Positions 1 through 11,155 are shown, counted from the stretch's first letter. The stretch: 64,000 nt of DNA from Macrotis lagotis (GCF_037893015.1 NC_133661.1:186374703-186438702), one strand, 5' to 3'. Translations and numbers: made by a program. Notes: generated from the sequence alone by a model not told the origin.

Positions 1-540
1 AAAAATATAAAATCTGATATTGCTGGTTCCATCCTCAAAACAGGACTAGTCCTATAAAAAAACTTGTTTATTCTAGGAGATAATACTGAAAAAGAAATAG
101 CAGTATTAGGTAACCTAATAACCTATATTTTATAGAATGGATGAATTATATGTACAGCTGGCAGAGACTTAGTTAACATTTGCTCATGGGACAAGAGGGA
201 ATAGAACTCACTGTGGGCCTACATTCATTGGGGAACATATATACTTCTAGGATGGAGTTATTTTTCTGACTTTTGCTGAGTCTCCCATTGTCTCATTCTA
301 TTTTAGGCTCAGATAAGCAAGGCATTTGCACTGAGTTACTATGAATGGGTTGGCAGTCAGTGTGTATGTGGGGAGACTGGGAATGAAATTTTGGAAGGAG
401 TAAGAAGGTGATAAAAGTTTCTGAGAAGAGAAAAATGACATTAAAACTTTTTTATTATTTGTTCATGGTGTTTTGTTTTTGGGATGTTTGGGATGTTTTT
501 GATTTCTTCTTTGTAAGGATGTTTAAAACATTTTTAGTTT
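1..540. other. Intergenic DNA, nothing recognised
   Basis: No ORF with recognisable protein features, no RNA and no repeat I can name. The composition is ordinary AT-rich mammalian intergenic DNA. Confidence 0.4.
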
Positions 541-612
541 CATTAGAATCTGAGTTCCTTAAGAGCAAATACTGTCTTTTCTATTTGTACTCTCAATTCT
601 TATGTTGCATTC
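540..612 (+). mobile_element. LINE-2 3' end remnant
   Basis: The wording 'gagttccttaagagcaaatactgtctt...' matches the 'gctccttgagggcagggactgt' module just upstream of the L2 3' end as I know it. It is short and diverged. Confidence 0.5.
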
Positions 613-616
613 ATAA

Positions 617-880
617 GAGGAGATCTAATCCAGCCTCAGACCCTTGACGCTTATTTACTGTGTGACCTTGGGCAAGTCACTTAGCCCTGATTACCTGGCA
701 TCCAGGTCCATCTCCAGTCATCCAGATTTATATCTGGTCACTGAAACCAGATGACTCTGGAGGAGAAAGTGAGGCTGGTGATTTTGCGTAGCCCCTGTCA
801 CTCAAATTCAATTCATGCGTTTGTTATGGCATCACCTCCCTGATGTCACGGTCTTCTTCGAGAATGAAGGACACACATCA
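617..880 (+). mobile_element. MAR1-like SINE (tRNA-related head, RTE-type tail), 5'-truncated
   Basis: The A/B-box-like half reads 'actgtgtgaccttgggcaag'. It is followed by the long tail 'catctccagtcatccagat', 'gactctggaggagaaagtga' and the terminal 'ggtcttcttcgagaatgaag'. The same tail occurs inverted at 27.1, 44.5 and 62.3 kb. Marsupial SINEs of this build are mobilised by RTE LINEs. The first ~60 bp of a complete element are missing. Confidence 0.75.
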
Positions 881-1450
881 AGCATGTATTCATTCATCTA
901 AATATGTATGATAGTATGTGCATAGGTACAAAATGGGACATACATTAGTGCTAGACCCAGAGACATCCTTATGGAATTAAAACCAAGATAAATTACACAC
1001 TGTGATCTGGTATTCAAATATCAGAATCATTTAATTACTATGACAGTATATCTTTATATGTACTAACAATGTCATCTAAAAACAAACATGTATTTTCTTT
1101 GCTTGTAATAAATATGAATCTCCCTATTATATCAATAGTCACAGGAAGGCACCATCAATCCTGGAGGGGGAAGATTCCCATACTTTGTGTGAGTCTTCAA
1201 TATAACTGATTAGGCATAAAGGTCTGACCAGAGAAGGGGCAGTTTTCTTGTCCTTATGGAATTTCTGAAAGTATCTCTCCACTCCTAATAAACCCTCTAT
1301 ACACAAAGAATGTGCCATGAACCACATCCTGAATTGAAAACTATACCCTTGATCAAAAAGTGCAGGAGCAACTTTATCAAATCCTGTCTTCTGATTTATG
1401 ACTAAATATTATTCTCCAATTCATGGAATTTTCTTGGCAAGATCTGTGAT
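881..1450. other. Intergenic DNA, nothing recognised
   Basis: No coding or repeat signature I can name. A 62-codon open frame on the minus strand has no features of a protein. Confidence 0.35.
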
Positions 1451-1451
1451 T

Positions 1452-2614
1452 ATTATTTAGTTTCAGTTGTGTCCAGCTCTTTGTGACCCCATTTGGATTT
1501 TCCTTGTGAAAAATTCTGGTGTGGTTCTCATTTTCTTCTTCTTCTTTTAATTATATAAATATTTTATTTGTTTTCCAATTTCATACAATGATAGTTTCTA
1601 CCAACCATTTTTTTGCAAGGTTTTAAATTTTACAATGTTCACCTTCCCCCTTTCCCCCTCAACAGAAGGCAATTTGATATAGTATTTACATTTGTTTTCA
1701 TGATATGCATATACAAACTTGAATGTGTTGAGAAAAAATATCCATAAGGAAGAAAGAAAACATTAGAGATATCAAAATTATATAATCCATAAGACAACGT
1801 TTTTTAAAAATTGAAGATAATAATCTTTGGTCTTCATTTAAATTCCACAGCTCCTTCTGTAGATATAGATGGTATTCTCCATCACAGATCCCCTAAAATT
1901 GCCCTGATTATTGCACTGATGGAGTGAGCAAGTCAATCAAGGTTGTTCATCATCCCATGTTGTTATGAAAGTGTATCAATGTTCTTCTGGTTCTGCTCAT
2001 CACACTCAGCATCAATTCATGCAAGTCTTTCCAGACTTTTATGAAATTCCATCCCTTATATATTATTATAGATCAATAGTGTTCCATCACATCCATATAC
2101 CACAATTTGTTCAGCCATTCCCCAATTGATGGACATCCTCTCAATTTCCAATTCTTTATCATTACAAATAGAACTTCTGGGAATATTTTTGAACATGTGA
2201 GGTTTTTACCCTTTTTCATGATCTCTTCAGGATTCCAATCCAGTATAGGTATTGCTGGATCAAAGGGTATGCACATTTTTATTGCCCTTTGGGCATAATT
2301 CCAAATTGCTCCCCAGAAAAAATTGGATCAGTTCACAATTTCACCAACAATGCATTAGAGTCCCAGATTTCCCACATCCCCTTCAACATTGCTCATTATC
2401 CTTTCTGGTCATATTGGCCAGTCTAAGAGGTGTGAGGTGGTACCTTGGTGTCATTTTCTTCTCCAGCTCATTTTATAGATGAGGAAACTGAGGCAAACTG
2501 GGTTAAGTAACTTGCCCAGGGTCACACAGCTGCTGAGTGTCTGAGTCTAGATTTGAATTCAAGAAGATGAGTCATCCTGATTTGGATCCCTTTATGCTAT
2601 AAGCAGTTAGCTGC
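1452..2614 (-). mobile_element. Old CORE/tRNA SINE split by an L1 insertion
   Basis: The two halves are 1,452-1,527 ('ctctttgtgaccccatttgg') and 2,463-2,614 ('gatgaggaaactgaggcaaa', 'gggtcacacagctgctgag'). They join into one SINE when the intervening L1 is removed. The complete forms at 14.9, 30.4 and 33.8 kb have the same order of modules. Confidence 0.8.
1540..2450 (-). mobile_element. 5'-truncated L1 (3' UTR and end of ORF2)
   Basis: It is colinear with the 3' end of the full-length L1 at 49.86-50.7 kb: a G-rich 3' UTR, then the C-terminal ORF2 peptide (residues such as CPSIGEWLNKLWYMDVMEHY around 2,073-2,180, minus strand). It is flanked by the 12-bp duplication TCATTTTCTTCT at 1,528-1,539 and 2,451-2,462, which shows target-primed insertion. 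Confidence 0.88.
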
Positions 2615-2782
2615 TTTAAGTTTCATCAAGAATTCTTTGGAATTATGATTAGACATTGTTTGATTTCAAAATTTCTTGTTGCTACTATATTGTTATTGTT
2701 TAAATTATGATCTTGATTCTACCTACTTTATTTTGCTTCAATTTGTATAAGTCTTCCTTTTTCTGCCAACACTCACCCAAAG

Positions 2783-3044
2783 GCCAGTTCTTGTAACAGC
2801 CTTATAATCCCTGCTGTTGGAATGGCTAAGGCTAGTGATCCCATGAGCTTGGTTGTTCTGACCTTTAGTAGGTTTAAAGTCAACTGGGTTGTCTACACTG
2901 TCAGGCACCAATATGGTGAGGCTCTGGACCCCACCCAAAGGCTGTCTACGGAAGTGTTAGAAATGGAATAGATCAAAGATTATGGGATTGTCCTGTGAGA
3001 CACTGCTGCACTTCCACCATGGAAGAAAGAGGGAGACCAATTTT
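2783..3044 (+). pseudogene. 7SL (SRP) RNA pseudogene
   Basis: Order and spacing follow 7SL RNA from end to end. The Alu-domain-like head starts with GCC and contains 'aatccctgctgttggaatgg' and 'ctaaggctagtgatcccatg'. The S-domain hallmark 'ggcaccaatatggtgag' is at 2,904-2,920. The closing part contains 'tatgggattg...ctgctgcacttcca', 'gggagacc' and a T run at 3,041-3,044. It is about 262 nt against roughly 300 nt for functional 7SL, and it is diverged throughout, so it is a decayed copy and not a working SRP RNA gene. No clear A-tail or flanking duplication was found. Confidence 0.78.
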
Positions 3045-3128
3045 GAATCTAATCATGTTTTAAAACATTTTTTTCATATAAAACCTTCTAAATGTTATAC
3101 TTGGTAAAAATTTATGTTTGAGTGTTAA

Positions 3129-3166
3129 ATATCTATCTATCTATCCATCCATCCATCTATCTATCT

Positions 3167-3215
<49 letters not shown>

Positions 3216-3218
3216 ATA
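3129..3218. repeat. (ATCT)n microsatellite with ATCC variants
   Basis: About 90 bp of perfect and near-perfect tetranucleotide repeats, with a short ATCC interruption near 3,145. Confidence 0.97.
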
Positions 3219-3394
3219 TGATTTTTGTTCCCAAGGACCACTAAAACTCCAATTGGAGTGCTAAAAGGGAAAACAGATTTAGGCTAACCATCCCAAGTCT
3301 AATAGCTATGGTTATATCTCTATTCTTCCTGGTTAGTACTGGAATCTATTTTCTCCAATTGACAAAGGATTTTCTTTGTAAATCTGTAGTATCT

Positions 3395-3560
3395 GATCAA
3401 TCAGTCAATCAATTAGTTCATATTAAGAATTTCATTATAGTAGGGATACAAAGAAAAAATGAAATTCTCTTTGCCTTCATGGAGCTTACACTCTATTGGG
3501 TGAAACATCTTGAAATAAAGGCAAACTATCTAAAAGTAAATACAAGGTAATTTTATCAAT
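3395..3560 (-). mobile_element. LINE-2 3' end, inverted, decayed
   Basis: It contains 'gggatacaaagaaaaaatga' and 'ccttcatggagcttacactc'. This is the inverted L2 terminus also seen at 9.2, 25.7 and 32.2 kb. Confidence 0.55.
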
Positions 3561-3947
3561 CAAATAACAGGAAAGACTTTCTGGAGTTACAGGTACTTGA
3601 GTTGAATTTTGAAGGGAGCAAGGAAACAGAGAGGATAGACTGTCTTCTAAGTATGGAGGAATGGCTTGTGCAAATGATGGAATGCTGTTTGTTGGTCATA
3701 GCAAATAAGACAGTTTACTCTGATAATGGAATGTGTGGGTTGAGTAATGTGTAACAAGTATGAAAAAAGATACTGAAGGCAAATTCTGAAGTAATGTTCT
3801 AAAGTCCTTAAATACCAGGCCCAGTGGTCTAACCATGAGATCAACTTCAATTTGAGTGTCTGGAATATCTCCTATGCTGTAGTTATCTAGTACCACTCAG
3901 ACAAAGGACTGCAAGATATTTGATTTCTTATCAGTCCTAATGGGACC

Positions 3948-4176
3948 TGACTAATAATAGCTATCATTTCTATAGTGCTTACTCTGTACCAGTCATTGGG
4001 TTATACTTTTTATTTCATTTGATAGTCATGACAATCTTGGAAGGTAGGCACCATTATTATGCCCAGTTTACAATTGAGGAAAACTGAGGCAAATAGGGGT
4101 GAAGTGACTTGCCCAAGATCACACAGTTAATAACTGTCCAAGTTCAGTTTTCTGAATCCAGACCTATTGCATTCAT
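3948..4176 (-). mobile_element. MIR-type SINE, inverted
   Basis: It reads 'aatagctatcatttctatag', then 'cccagtttacaattgaggaa', 'gaggcaaata' and 'gacttgcccaagatcacaca', which is the reverse complement of MIR from its 3' end to its tRNA-like part. Confidence 0.75.
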
Positions 4177-5175
4177 TTCATTCAAGTACTCACTGTATTT
4201 TATGCCTGGCAAAATTGAAACACCAAATTTAGCAGTGATGATTCCTAAGTCACACTAGCAACCTTGGAACTACACAGAAAGTCACTTAACGTTTAGTATC
4301 CCAAAAATTATCTAAACATCATTGAAATCCAATTTAAGATTATTCTCCCTTGCCCTCAAAAAAGGAACATACACTTTCTTAATTTTGTTTTGCCATATTT
4401 TATTGAGTGAGGAAAAAACAAGTCAATTCAGTCAGGCATCAGGGATCCAATTACAGAAACAATTCTGTTCAACACCCTTCTCCTTGAAAGAAGGCACAAT
4501 TAAATTGAGTTGAGAAATTCTGCTTCTGGGTTAGTCAGAATGCATGCTCTTGGCATGAAAAGGTATCAGCAATATGCAATATTGCAATATGCAATATGCA
4601 ACTTCTTCATGATGGGAAAACAGTCAATTCAGCCCCGGTTTATGACTTGGTATGAGATGATAATTAATAAAACAAAGATAATCTGGTTAAAGGGAATAGA
4701 TGAGCCATCCCTACAATTGATGATGATAGAACTCTGTGCTCAAGTAGCTCAGCATCTTTACAAATTTTGTGATTTGGTGCGGAAGGTTTTATTTCTTACT
4801 CCATGATACTTACAGTTGAAGTGGAATCTATACCCGCTTAGTCTCTGATCAATTTGTCATCTTCACCTTTACCTTTTCAAGTTGACAAAACATTACAATG
4901 ACTATAGGTATTGCATTGACATTTCATTCACATGAAATATTCCTATGCTTTCATGGAGTCATATTTGTTTAGAAAAAATGGATTCAGTCACAGGCTCACT
5001 TTGGTGCAGAAATACATTCAACTCCATGGGCATATGGATAGAATAGTATGAAAGAAATAGGAACATAGGAGATGAGGTAGGTCCAGGAAAGGATTAGACA
5101 TAAACAATACAAACCTAAAGACCTACACAAAGCATTGTGAATCTTCCCTCTCCAGGATGTCAGTGATACCCAGTG
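4177..5175. other. Intergenic DNA, nothing recognised
   Basis: The longest open frame (98 codons, 4,510-4,806, plus) has no motif and starts in low-complexity 'gcaatat' repeats near 4,570-4,602. I see no gene. Confidence 0.35.
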
Positions 5176-5179
5176 ACCA

Positions 5180-5935
5180 CTGATATATTTTATTAATTAG
5201 ATCAACAAGAGATATAAAGTATGTATCTTTTTTTCCGCTGTGCATGGCACTTTTATAAATATTGATCATGTCTTAGGGCACCAAAAAATTAAAAAATGAA
5301 GAAGCAGAACTACTATACATATCCATTGTTTATCATAATTAAAATTATATTGAAAAGTCACTGGAAATAATTTTAAAGCTGCTAGAGAAGAAATAATTTT
5401 ATCCTAAATAATTATTGAGTCAAAGAACAAATTATAGAAATGAAAGTTTTGTGGGAAAATGACAATAATGAGACAATATTTCAAAATTTTTGTGATTTAG
5501 TTAAAATAGTCCTAAGGAGAAATTTTATCTCCCAAAACTTTTAATAAAAAAGAAAAATAACATTATCAATGAACTGGGAAAGTAACTAAGAATACTAGAA
5601 ACTAACAAATTTTAAAACTCCAAAATCAAATACCAAAATCTAATTGAATTTTAAAAATGAATTATTAGCTAATTTAATTAAAAAGAAGAAAGAAGAAGAC
5701 AAGACCACGAAAATAAAAAAAATACAAAGGAATATTCACAACAATTGAATAAGAAGTATATTATCAGAAATTGTTCTGTCCAACTATATGCCTAAAGAGT
5801 CAACAATGTAAATGAAATAAATGAATATTTTCACAATAGTATAATGCTTGAATGAGTCATAAATGAACATGAAAGAAAAAAACTCCAAGATACATTCAAA
5901 TGAAGTCTATCAAATCTTCAACAAGGGTCAGGCAC
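5180..5935 (+). mobile_element. Decayed L1 ORF2 segment, plus orientation
   Basis: A-rich sequence that follows the region between the endonuclease and the reverse transcriptase of marsupial L1 ORF2. Landmarks are 'gaaaatgacaataatgagac', 'ggagaaattttatctc' and 'tccaactatatgcctaaaga'. It has many stops and no open frame. Confidence 0.6.
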
Positions 5936-5939
5936 AATT

Positions 5940-7850
5940 GAGAGGACTAAACACCAGCAACAAATGTAGTTGCATATTACTGCTGTAAGTTACTGCAGAA
6001 TAATTATACTTTTATAATTTATACTTTTTTCTAATTTTCCTTTTGTTTCTTTGATTATATTTTATATTATGTGTGTGTGCCATAGTAATTGTTTCTTGTT
6101 TTGCATACATATCACTGTTGGCAATTAGCTTTTATTTTATATGGAAGCCAAGTGATAATATTATTGTTGTAGCTAGCTAATTTTGCTTTGTTGGCCAGAT
6201 CTACTGTTTTTGCTTAATTGTTGTACATAATATATCAGTTCCTATTTTTGAAATGTTCATATGATATATTCTCTGGGTAGTTAGGTATATAGTCATCCTC
6301 CAGTTGTAGCCTCCCAGGTTTTACTTTGAATAGTGTAATGTATACAGTACTATATGCTGTGCATTTATTTATTTTGGTTTTAACATTTTTGGAAGTTTGT
6401 TACATGGATTGACAGGAAAATCACCCTTATTGTTTTAAAGGTCTGATGCTTATATTTATACTGTATAGTTAAAGGTTCTGGAATTCTACCAGTTGATCTT
6501 TGCAAGGGACCACAAAGGGAGAAATGCATCCCCAGTCCCAAAGCCGAATGGTTTGAAATGTTCTTCTTATTGTTGGAGATCAAGGCCCTGCATCTTCATG
6601 AGACATGGGAAAAAGAGAGCAGGAAAAAGAAGAGTTCCAGTTTCTCCAAGTTTCTTTCCTTTTTTTTCATTCAAATCTGGCTCTTGAGTCTCTTTAGATC
6701 TCTTTTGCATCTCTTCAGATTTTACAGTTGCTTCAGATACCTTTCTCTGGCATCCAGCTTTGGGAGCAAATGGATGGTACTAAATCCATCTTCAGGTACC
6801 TGAAAGCAGAATAAGACTCTGGAAAGAAGGTAATGTAAAAGAAACTAGAAATTTTCATTAGATCCCTCTACCTAGTTTACTACACTAGGGATTTTAGGGA
6901 ATTTTACTTTGGATAAAATCTGGGACACTTTCTCTTTCGGTTGAACTGACTTAACTTTATTTCCAATGAAAGAGCCCCATTATTCTGTATACTCAAGTTT
7001 ATATTCTCCTATATATACTTTGTCAGATTTCTGCTTTGAAATCCACTTAAACAAATGGTTTTCTTTGCCACTTACTGTTTGTATTATTTTTATTATTTGA
7101 GGGAGAAGAAAGTCAAGTCTTGGTTATAAAACTTGGATCTTCCTTCCCCCCATTAAGAAATAATGAACCAAAATTAAGCTTGAATATGAAAATCACATTG
7201 CCTAGTACTCTACTCCTTGAAGCAGGAAACAGATATAATTATAGCCCAATATCTTCTCTCTAAAAGAGTGCAGAAAAGTAATGTGTATGACCCCAATTTT
7301 CTGCTTCCCTTGCTAGCAGGAAACAGTCTCCCTTGGAGAAAGCAGTGGGAGTGGTGGAAGGGTTTATAGATTTCTACCTCCTTTCAAACCATACAACAAA
7401 ACACTCATGTCTTATGTGAAAAATAGAATTGCTATTCTTTTTAGTAAGAATACAAGACAAAAAGTTTGTTTTTTTCCCCTTTGTTACAAGCCTTCACAGG
7501 GAAAATGATTTGTTGACACATAAAGGAAAGTATCTCCTTAGGGCACATGCACTCCTGAATACAAGCCATTTCCCACAGTTACTTAGTATACAAAAAACAT
7601 ATAGTCATGTTGGGTCAAGTATTGATCTTCAAGGTCAACATGACTTTCAACTCTCCTAGTATGCAAGTTGCCTAAGATTAGCTAAATTACTTTTGATGGG
7701 TTTTTCCATAGTAACTAGGATAAAAGAAGAAAAACTAAATTTACATTTGAATAGAAGACATAATTTAGTGATCCCTTTTCTCTGCAATCACGTTTGAATA
7801 TATCTATAGATGACATTGCTGCCTTTCCCAGATAGACTACATGATTATGC
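5940..7850. other. Intergenic DNA, nothing recognised
   Basis: AT-rich in 5.94-6.45 kb and more balanced afterwards. Small open frames (61-81 codons) on both strands overlap one another and show no domain, signal peptide or family resemblance. Confidence 0.35.
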
Positions 7851-7854
7851 TTTT

Positions 7855-7930
7855 GCAGTTGTGCTCCCAGCATAATATCTGGCACATAGATACTTAGTAA
7901 GTGCTTATTGCTGAGTAATTACTTAATGAA
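7855..7930 (+). mobile_element. LINE-2 3' end remnant
   Basis: The wording 'cccagcataatatctggcac' and 'acttagtaagtgcttattg' matches the L2 terminus. Confidence 0.55.
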
Positions 7931-8274
7931 AGCAACCCTTCTCATTTTTCCATATGTCTGGCATATGTCTGGGTGGTTTCAGTTTTCTAAACATTTTTTC
8001 TCCAAAGAGTGGAGTCATTTGCTCTTCTCAATTATCCTTCCTACTAAGAAGTAGCCCTTCCATGACATCATGTTATCTAGATCTGGAGCCATAATGTTTG
8101 TCACCAACTCCTCCCCACTTTGGCTTCAGGATCATACCACTATTAAAATCCCTCTTTGGAAAAATCCCCAACTAATTGGAAAATGGAGTTATCTATCTCT
8201 TGCTTCTTATCCCTGACTCCAAGCTTGCCCAGGTCTCTTTCCCCCTTTTCTCTTTGCAATAGCTAGTAATGAAA

Positions 8275-8420
8275 GAAGCAGACTGGTTCAGAGGATAGAA
8301 GATTCATGTGGAAACCAGGAAGCTCTGGTACATACTGACTAAGTAATCTTGGACAAGCCATTTAACTTCTCAATGATCTAGGCAACTCTCCAAGACTATG
8401 AATTTCAGAGAAGGCAAAGT
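8275..8420 (+). mobile_element. MIR-like SINE, decayed
   Basis: It has a tRNA-like order: 'actggttcagaggatagaag', then 'taatcttggacaagccattt' and 'aacttctcaatgatc'. It is weak but colinear with MIR. Confidence 0.5.
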
Positions 8421-8754
8421 AGATGGAGTTCACTCATTGGTAGAAGGTATTCCCTCAACTGGGAGTTAGTTCCCTCTATCAATGAAAATCATAGATCAAA
8501 TTATCCCTTTATTCACAACATTGTCATAGTTGTATGCCAAAAAGACTTTATTGAAGCCAGCAGAATACATATAGACTACTCTTGCAGTACTGTTGGAAAG
8601 GATGAGATTTCTCCTGTTCACTTGTGATATGTTAAATCTTGAGAGACACTAATTTCTTCCATTCTCAGGAATATATAGCTAGATAATCTACATAGATTGA
8701 TTCTACATGTAGTTAGTTGATAGAAAGATAAGATAGAAAAAGCCAAGTTTAAAA

Positions 8755-9175
8755 ATATTTTATTTTTTCTCAAATTAAGTGGAAAAATAATTTTAATATT
8801 CATTTTAAGTTTTGAGTTCCAGATTCTATTCCTCTCTTCCTCTTCTTCTCCTTCTCTGAAATAGTAAATAATTTTGATGTAGATTATATATGCAAAAATT
8901 TAAAACATATTTCCATATTACTTATTTTGTGGAAGAAAATTCAAGAAAGAAAGAGAAAAAAGATATAAATAATATGCTTCAGTCTTCAATCAGATGCCAT
9001 CAATTCTTTCTATGCAAGTGGTTAGCATTTTTCATCATGAGTCCTTTGGGATTGTCTTGGATCATTGCGCTGCTAAGAATTTCTGTCATTTACCATTTCT
9101 TGTCATACTGTGTATAATGCTCTTATGGTGCTGGTATCTTCACTCTGCATCAGTTCATATAAGTCTTTCCAGGTT
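8755..9175 (-). mobile_element. Old L1 3' end, inverted
   Basis: The 3' UTR module 'ttttgagttccagattctat' and the module 'gcttcagtcttcaatcagat' recur at 16.1-16.4 kb in the same order. The distal end, 'tctgcatcagttcatataag', is the ORF2 C-terminal coding region read backwards. Confidence 0.7.
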
Positions 9176-9181
9176 TAGAAA

Positions 9182-9440
9182 AGCAATTATTGAGTAATTA
9201 CTAGGTGCCACTCATTGAGGATAAAAGTATAAGCAAAAAGGAAAATCCCTTCCCTCAAGGAATTTACATTTTTTTTTTGCTAGGCAATGGGGTTAAGTGG
9301 CTTGCCCAAGGCCACACAGCTAGATAATTATTAAGTGTCTGAGGCCACATTTGAACTCATGTATTCCTGACTCCAGAGCCAGTGCTCTATCCACTGCACC
9401 ACCTAGCTGTCCTCTGGAATTTACATTTTAAAGAGAGAAA
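9182..9440 (-). mobile_element. LINE-2 3' end interrupted by a SINE
   Basis: 'caattattgagtaattacta', 'ggataaaagtataagcaaaa' and 'cttccctcaaggaatttaca' give the inverted L2 end. It is split by the SINE at 9,273-9,415. Confidence 0.6.
9273..9415 (-). mobile_element. WSINE1-like tRNA SINE
   Basis: A complete inverted copy: T-rich start, 'ggggttaagtggcttgccca', 'ccacacagctagataattat' and the end 'accacctagctgtcc'. It has a perfect 14-bp target-site duplication GGAATTTACATTTT at 9,259-9,272 and 9,416-9,429. Confidence 0.92.
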
Positions 9441-10018
9441 ATCATAATTCAAGAAAGATGAGAGGCAGTACCCTGAGTAAGAATACCCAAAGGTTCAAAA
9501 CAATATTGTTCAAGAATGAACTAAGGAGCATAGTGAAGAAGAGACAAAAAGTTAGAATAAAAGCATATCTATCTACTTCCTCCTTTTCCCTCTATTTATA
9601 TCTAAGGTGTTAGAAAAGATGGGACAGGTGAAGAGATAGGGAGGAGTGGGAGAGATAGACTATTCCATTCCACACTATTGTTAGGGTGGAGAACAAGGTA
9701 GGTCAATTTTATCAATGAGCATCCGGTTAAAGAGTAATAGGAGATTCTCATGCCCTGATAACATCATCCAGAAAGGGAAACCCAGTGCCTAAAAACCTTT
9801 TCCAGGAGAATTCCTGATAAGTTAATGGGAAAAAAAATAGGATTACAGAGATTTGGTCAGGAACAAAAGCAAGATAACTGATATCTATAGTGCATCTTGA
9901 AATAAAAAGGGGGAAAGGGAAGCAAAAATGGAAGATTAGAAATCAGTGAGCTACAAGTATGGGGCTAGGGCCCTAAATGGTGGTTTCTAAATGCATGGGA
10001 AGCAATTTACTTTTATCT

Positions 10019-10444
10019 TTATCTGCCAACATGTGGGGAATTACAGGTAACCAAATAATATCCCTTCTCAGATGTGCTACGGTAGAAGCAATAGGGATAA
10101 CGACCAATGTAAAATATACAATTTATGCTAGGAATTTTTGCTTTAACATCCTTGCAGTTTTTCTTTGTTGAATTCTTACATTTTTCATAGGCTTTGGAAC
10201 AAGCATCCCTGATACTCTGAGGGCTGTCATATTGGACAGTGCCGAATTGTTTACAATTATGGATTTCCCGATTGACTTGTTTCATCTTATTGGTGCAATG
10301 TATATTGTCAGTGAAGTTGCTGGTCTTGGTGTCCTGCACAAGCTGCCTCTTGAACCACTGAGGAGTATAACCAGGGGGAATTGATGCAGTGACCAGGAAC
10401 ATAGTCACCCAAAGCCCCAGCAGCATCAGTTGGAAAGTTGCCAT
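10019..10444 (-). CDS. Secreted RNase A superfamily protein, probably non-catalytic
   Basis: A 141-residue secreted protein. Residues 1-20 form a hydrophobic signal peptide (MATFQLMLLG...). The mature part has all eight RNase A cysteines at 50, 64, 82, 89, 97, 109, 119 and 134, so the four-disulphide fold should form. Lys65 in CKQFGT matches RNase A Lys41, and the Thr matches Thr45. In the WFKRQL segment a leucine (35) stands where His12 should be. The chain ends TCNSPHVGR, about two residues short of the His119 position, so RNA cleavage is unlikely. N-glycosylation sites are at N43 (NFT) and N91 (NST). The start at 10,444 is chosen because a pyrimidine-rich tract ending in AG lies 14 bases upstream (intron edge at about 10,458/10,459). 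Family genes typically carry the whole CDS in one exon just after a 5' UTR intron. An in-frame ATG at 10,531 would lie upstream of that splice site. I cannot say which RNASE paralogue this is; non-catalytic members elsewhere are often epididymal. Confidence 0.88.
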   Translation of the reverse strand: MATFQLMLLGLWVTMFLVTASIPPGYTPQWFKRQLVQDTKTSNFTDNIHCTNKMKQVNREIHNCKQFGTVQYDSPQSIRDACSKAYEKCKNSTKKNCKDVKAKIPSINCIFYIGRYPYCFYRSTSEKGYYLVTCNSPHVGR

Positions 10445-10560
10445 CAGTGAGCTATCTCTCCTATAAAGGGTAAGTAAAGAACAAGAAAGAAAATCAGGAA
10501 GATAGAACAAAATATCTAGGTACCCTCCCAACCCATTTGCTTTGTGATTCCCATTTATAG
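10445..10560 (-). promoter_or_regulatory. Candidate splice acceptor and TATA-like element upstream of the RNase gene
   Basis: On the minus strand a pyrimidine-rich tract ending TTTATAG (acceptor AG at about 10,459-10,460) precedes the start codon. Further upstream, TGCTATAAATGG at about 10,550-10,561 resembles a TATA box, and a CCAAT pentamer (plus strand, GGCCAATAG near 10,601-10,609) lies about 45 bp beyond it. If the TATA is real, the 5' UTR exon and intron would be very short. The true promoter could instead lie further upstream. Confidence 0.35.
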
Positions 10561-10968
10561 CACTATCTCCTGTGATTCATATGACTCCATTCAGTCAGTT
10601 GGCCAATAGTTTGATCACCCTGTGTATGAACAATCATATGAGGCAGTGTAAGGAGGATAAATAGGAAAAGGAAGACGAGATTATAAAGAAATGACTCCAA
10701 GGCAGAAAGAGAGCATCACTCAAAATGAGTGATGTCTTTGTTCTTATCTACTAATATAGATGACCTGCATTCCAGAGGTGCTCAAAAGGATGGGCCTTTT
10801 TGTCTACCTGTTCAAGAGACCTTGCTTGACATTTGTTGGATTCTACCACTACTTCAGGTTCTCCTGACACTAGGAAAGAATAAAACTCTTCTAGATGGAT
10901 GATATCAGGAATGATATGTTTAATTCTGGATTTCCTTGCTTAGATTGCTATCTAAAGATGTAATGAGA
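10561..10968. other. Upstream flank of the RNase gene
   Basis: No interspersed repeat recognised and no other ORF. This is the region where further promoter sequence or a 5' non-coding exon would be expected. Confidence 0.3.
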
Positions 10969-10971
10969 TCA

Positions 10972-11155
10972 TGTGATACAATGGACAAAAAACTTGTTTT
11001 GACATCAAAGAATATGTTCAAATCCTACTTCTGTTGTCTACCATCTAATGTGACTGTTCAAGTCACTCAATCTCTTAGACTCAGTTTCCTCACCTCTCAT
11101 TAAGTTGGCCTAGATTCCTCTGAGGTCCCTTCCAATTCTAAGTCTATGATACTAA
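10972..11155 (+). mobile_element. MIR-like SINE
   Basis: It reads 'gatacaatggacaaaaaact', 'gttcaaatcctacttctg', 'ctcagtttcctcacctctca' and 'tgaggtcccttccaattcta'. This marsupial/mammalian MIR relative ends in 'tctatgatac'. Confidence 0.75.

Noticed and set aside
3129..3218. Regularly spaced repeats as a possible CRISPR-like array
   Set aside because: A simple tetranucleotide microsatellite without spacers, in a mammalian genome.
9977..10171. A plus-strand 64-codon frame overlapping the RNase gene
   Set aside because: Antisense shadow of the RNase coding sequence.
10019..10531. The longer 170-codon reading of the RNase frame
   Set aside because: The extra 29 residues lie upstream of a good splice acceptor, precede a normal signal peptide and are atypical for the family; the ATG at 10,444 is preferred.
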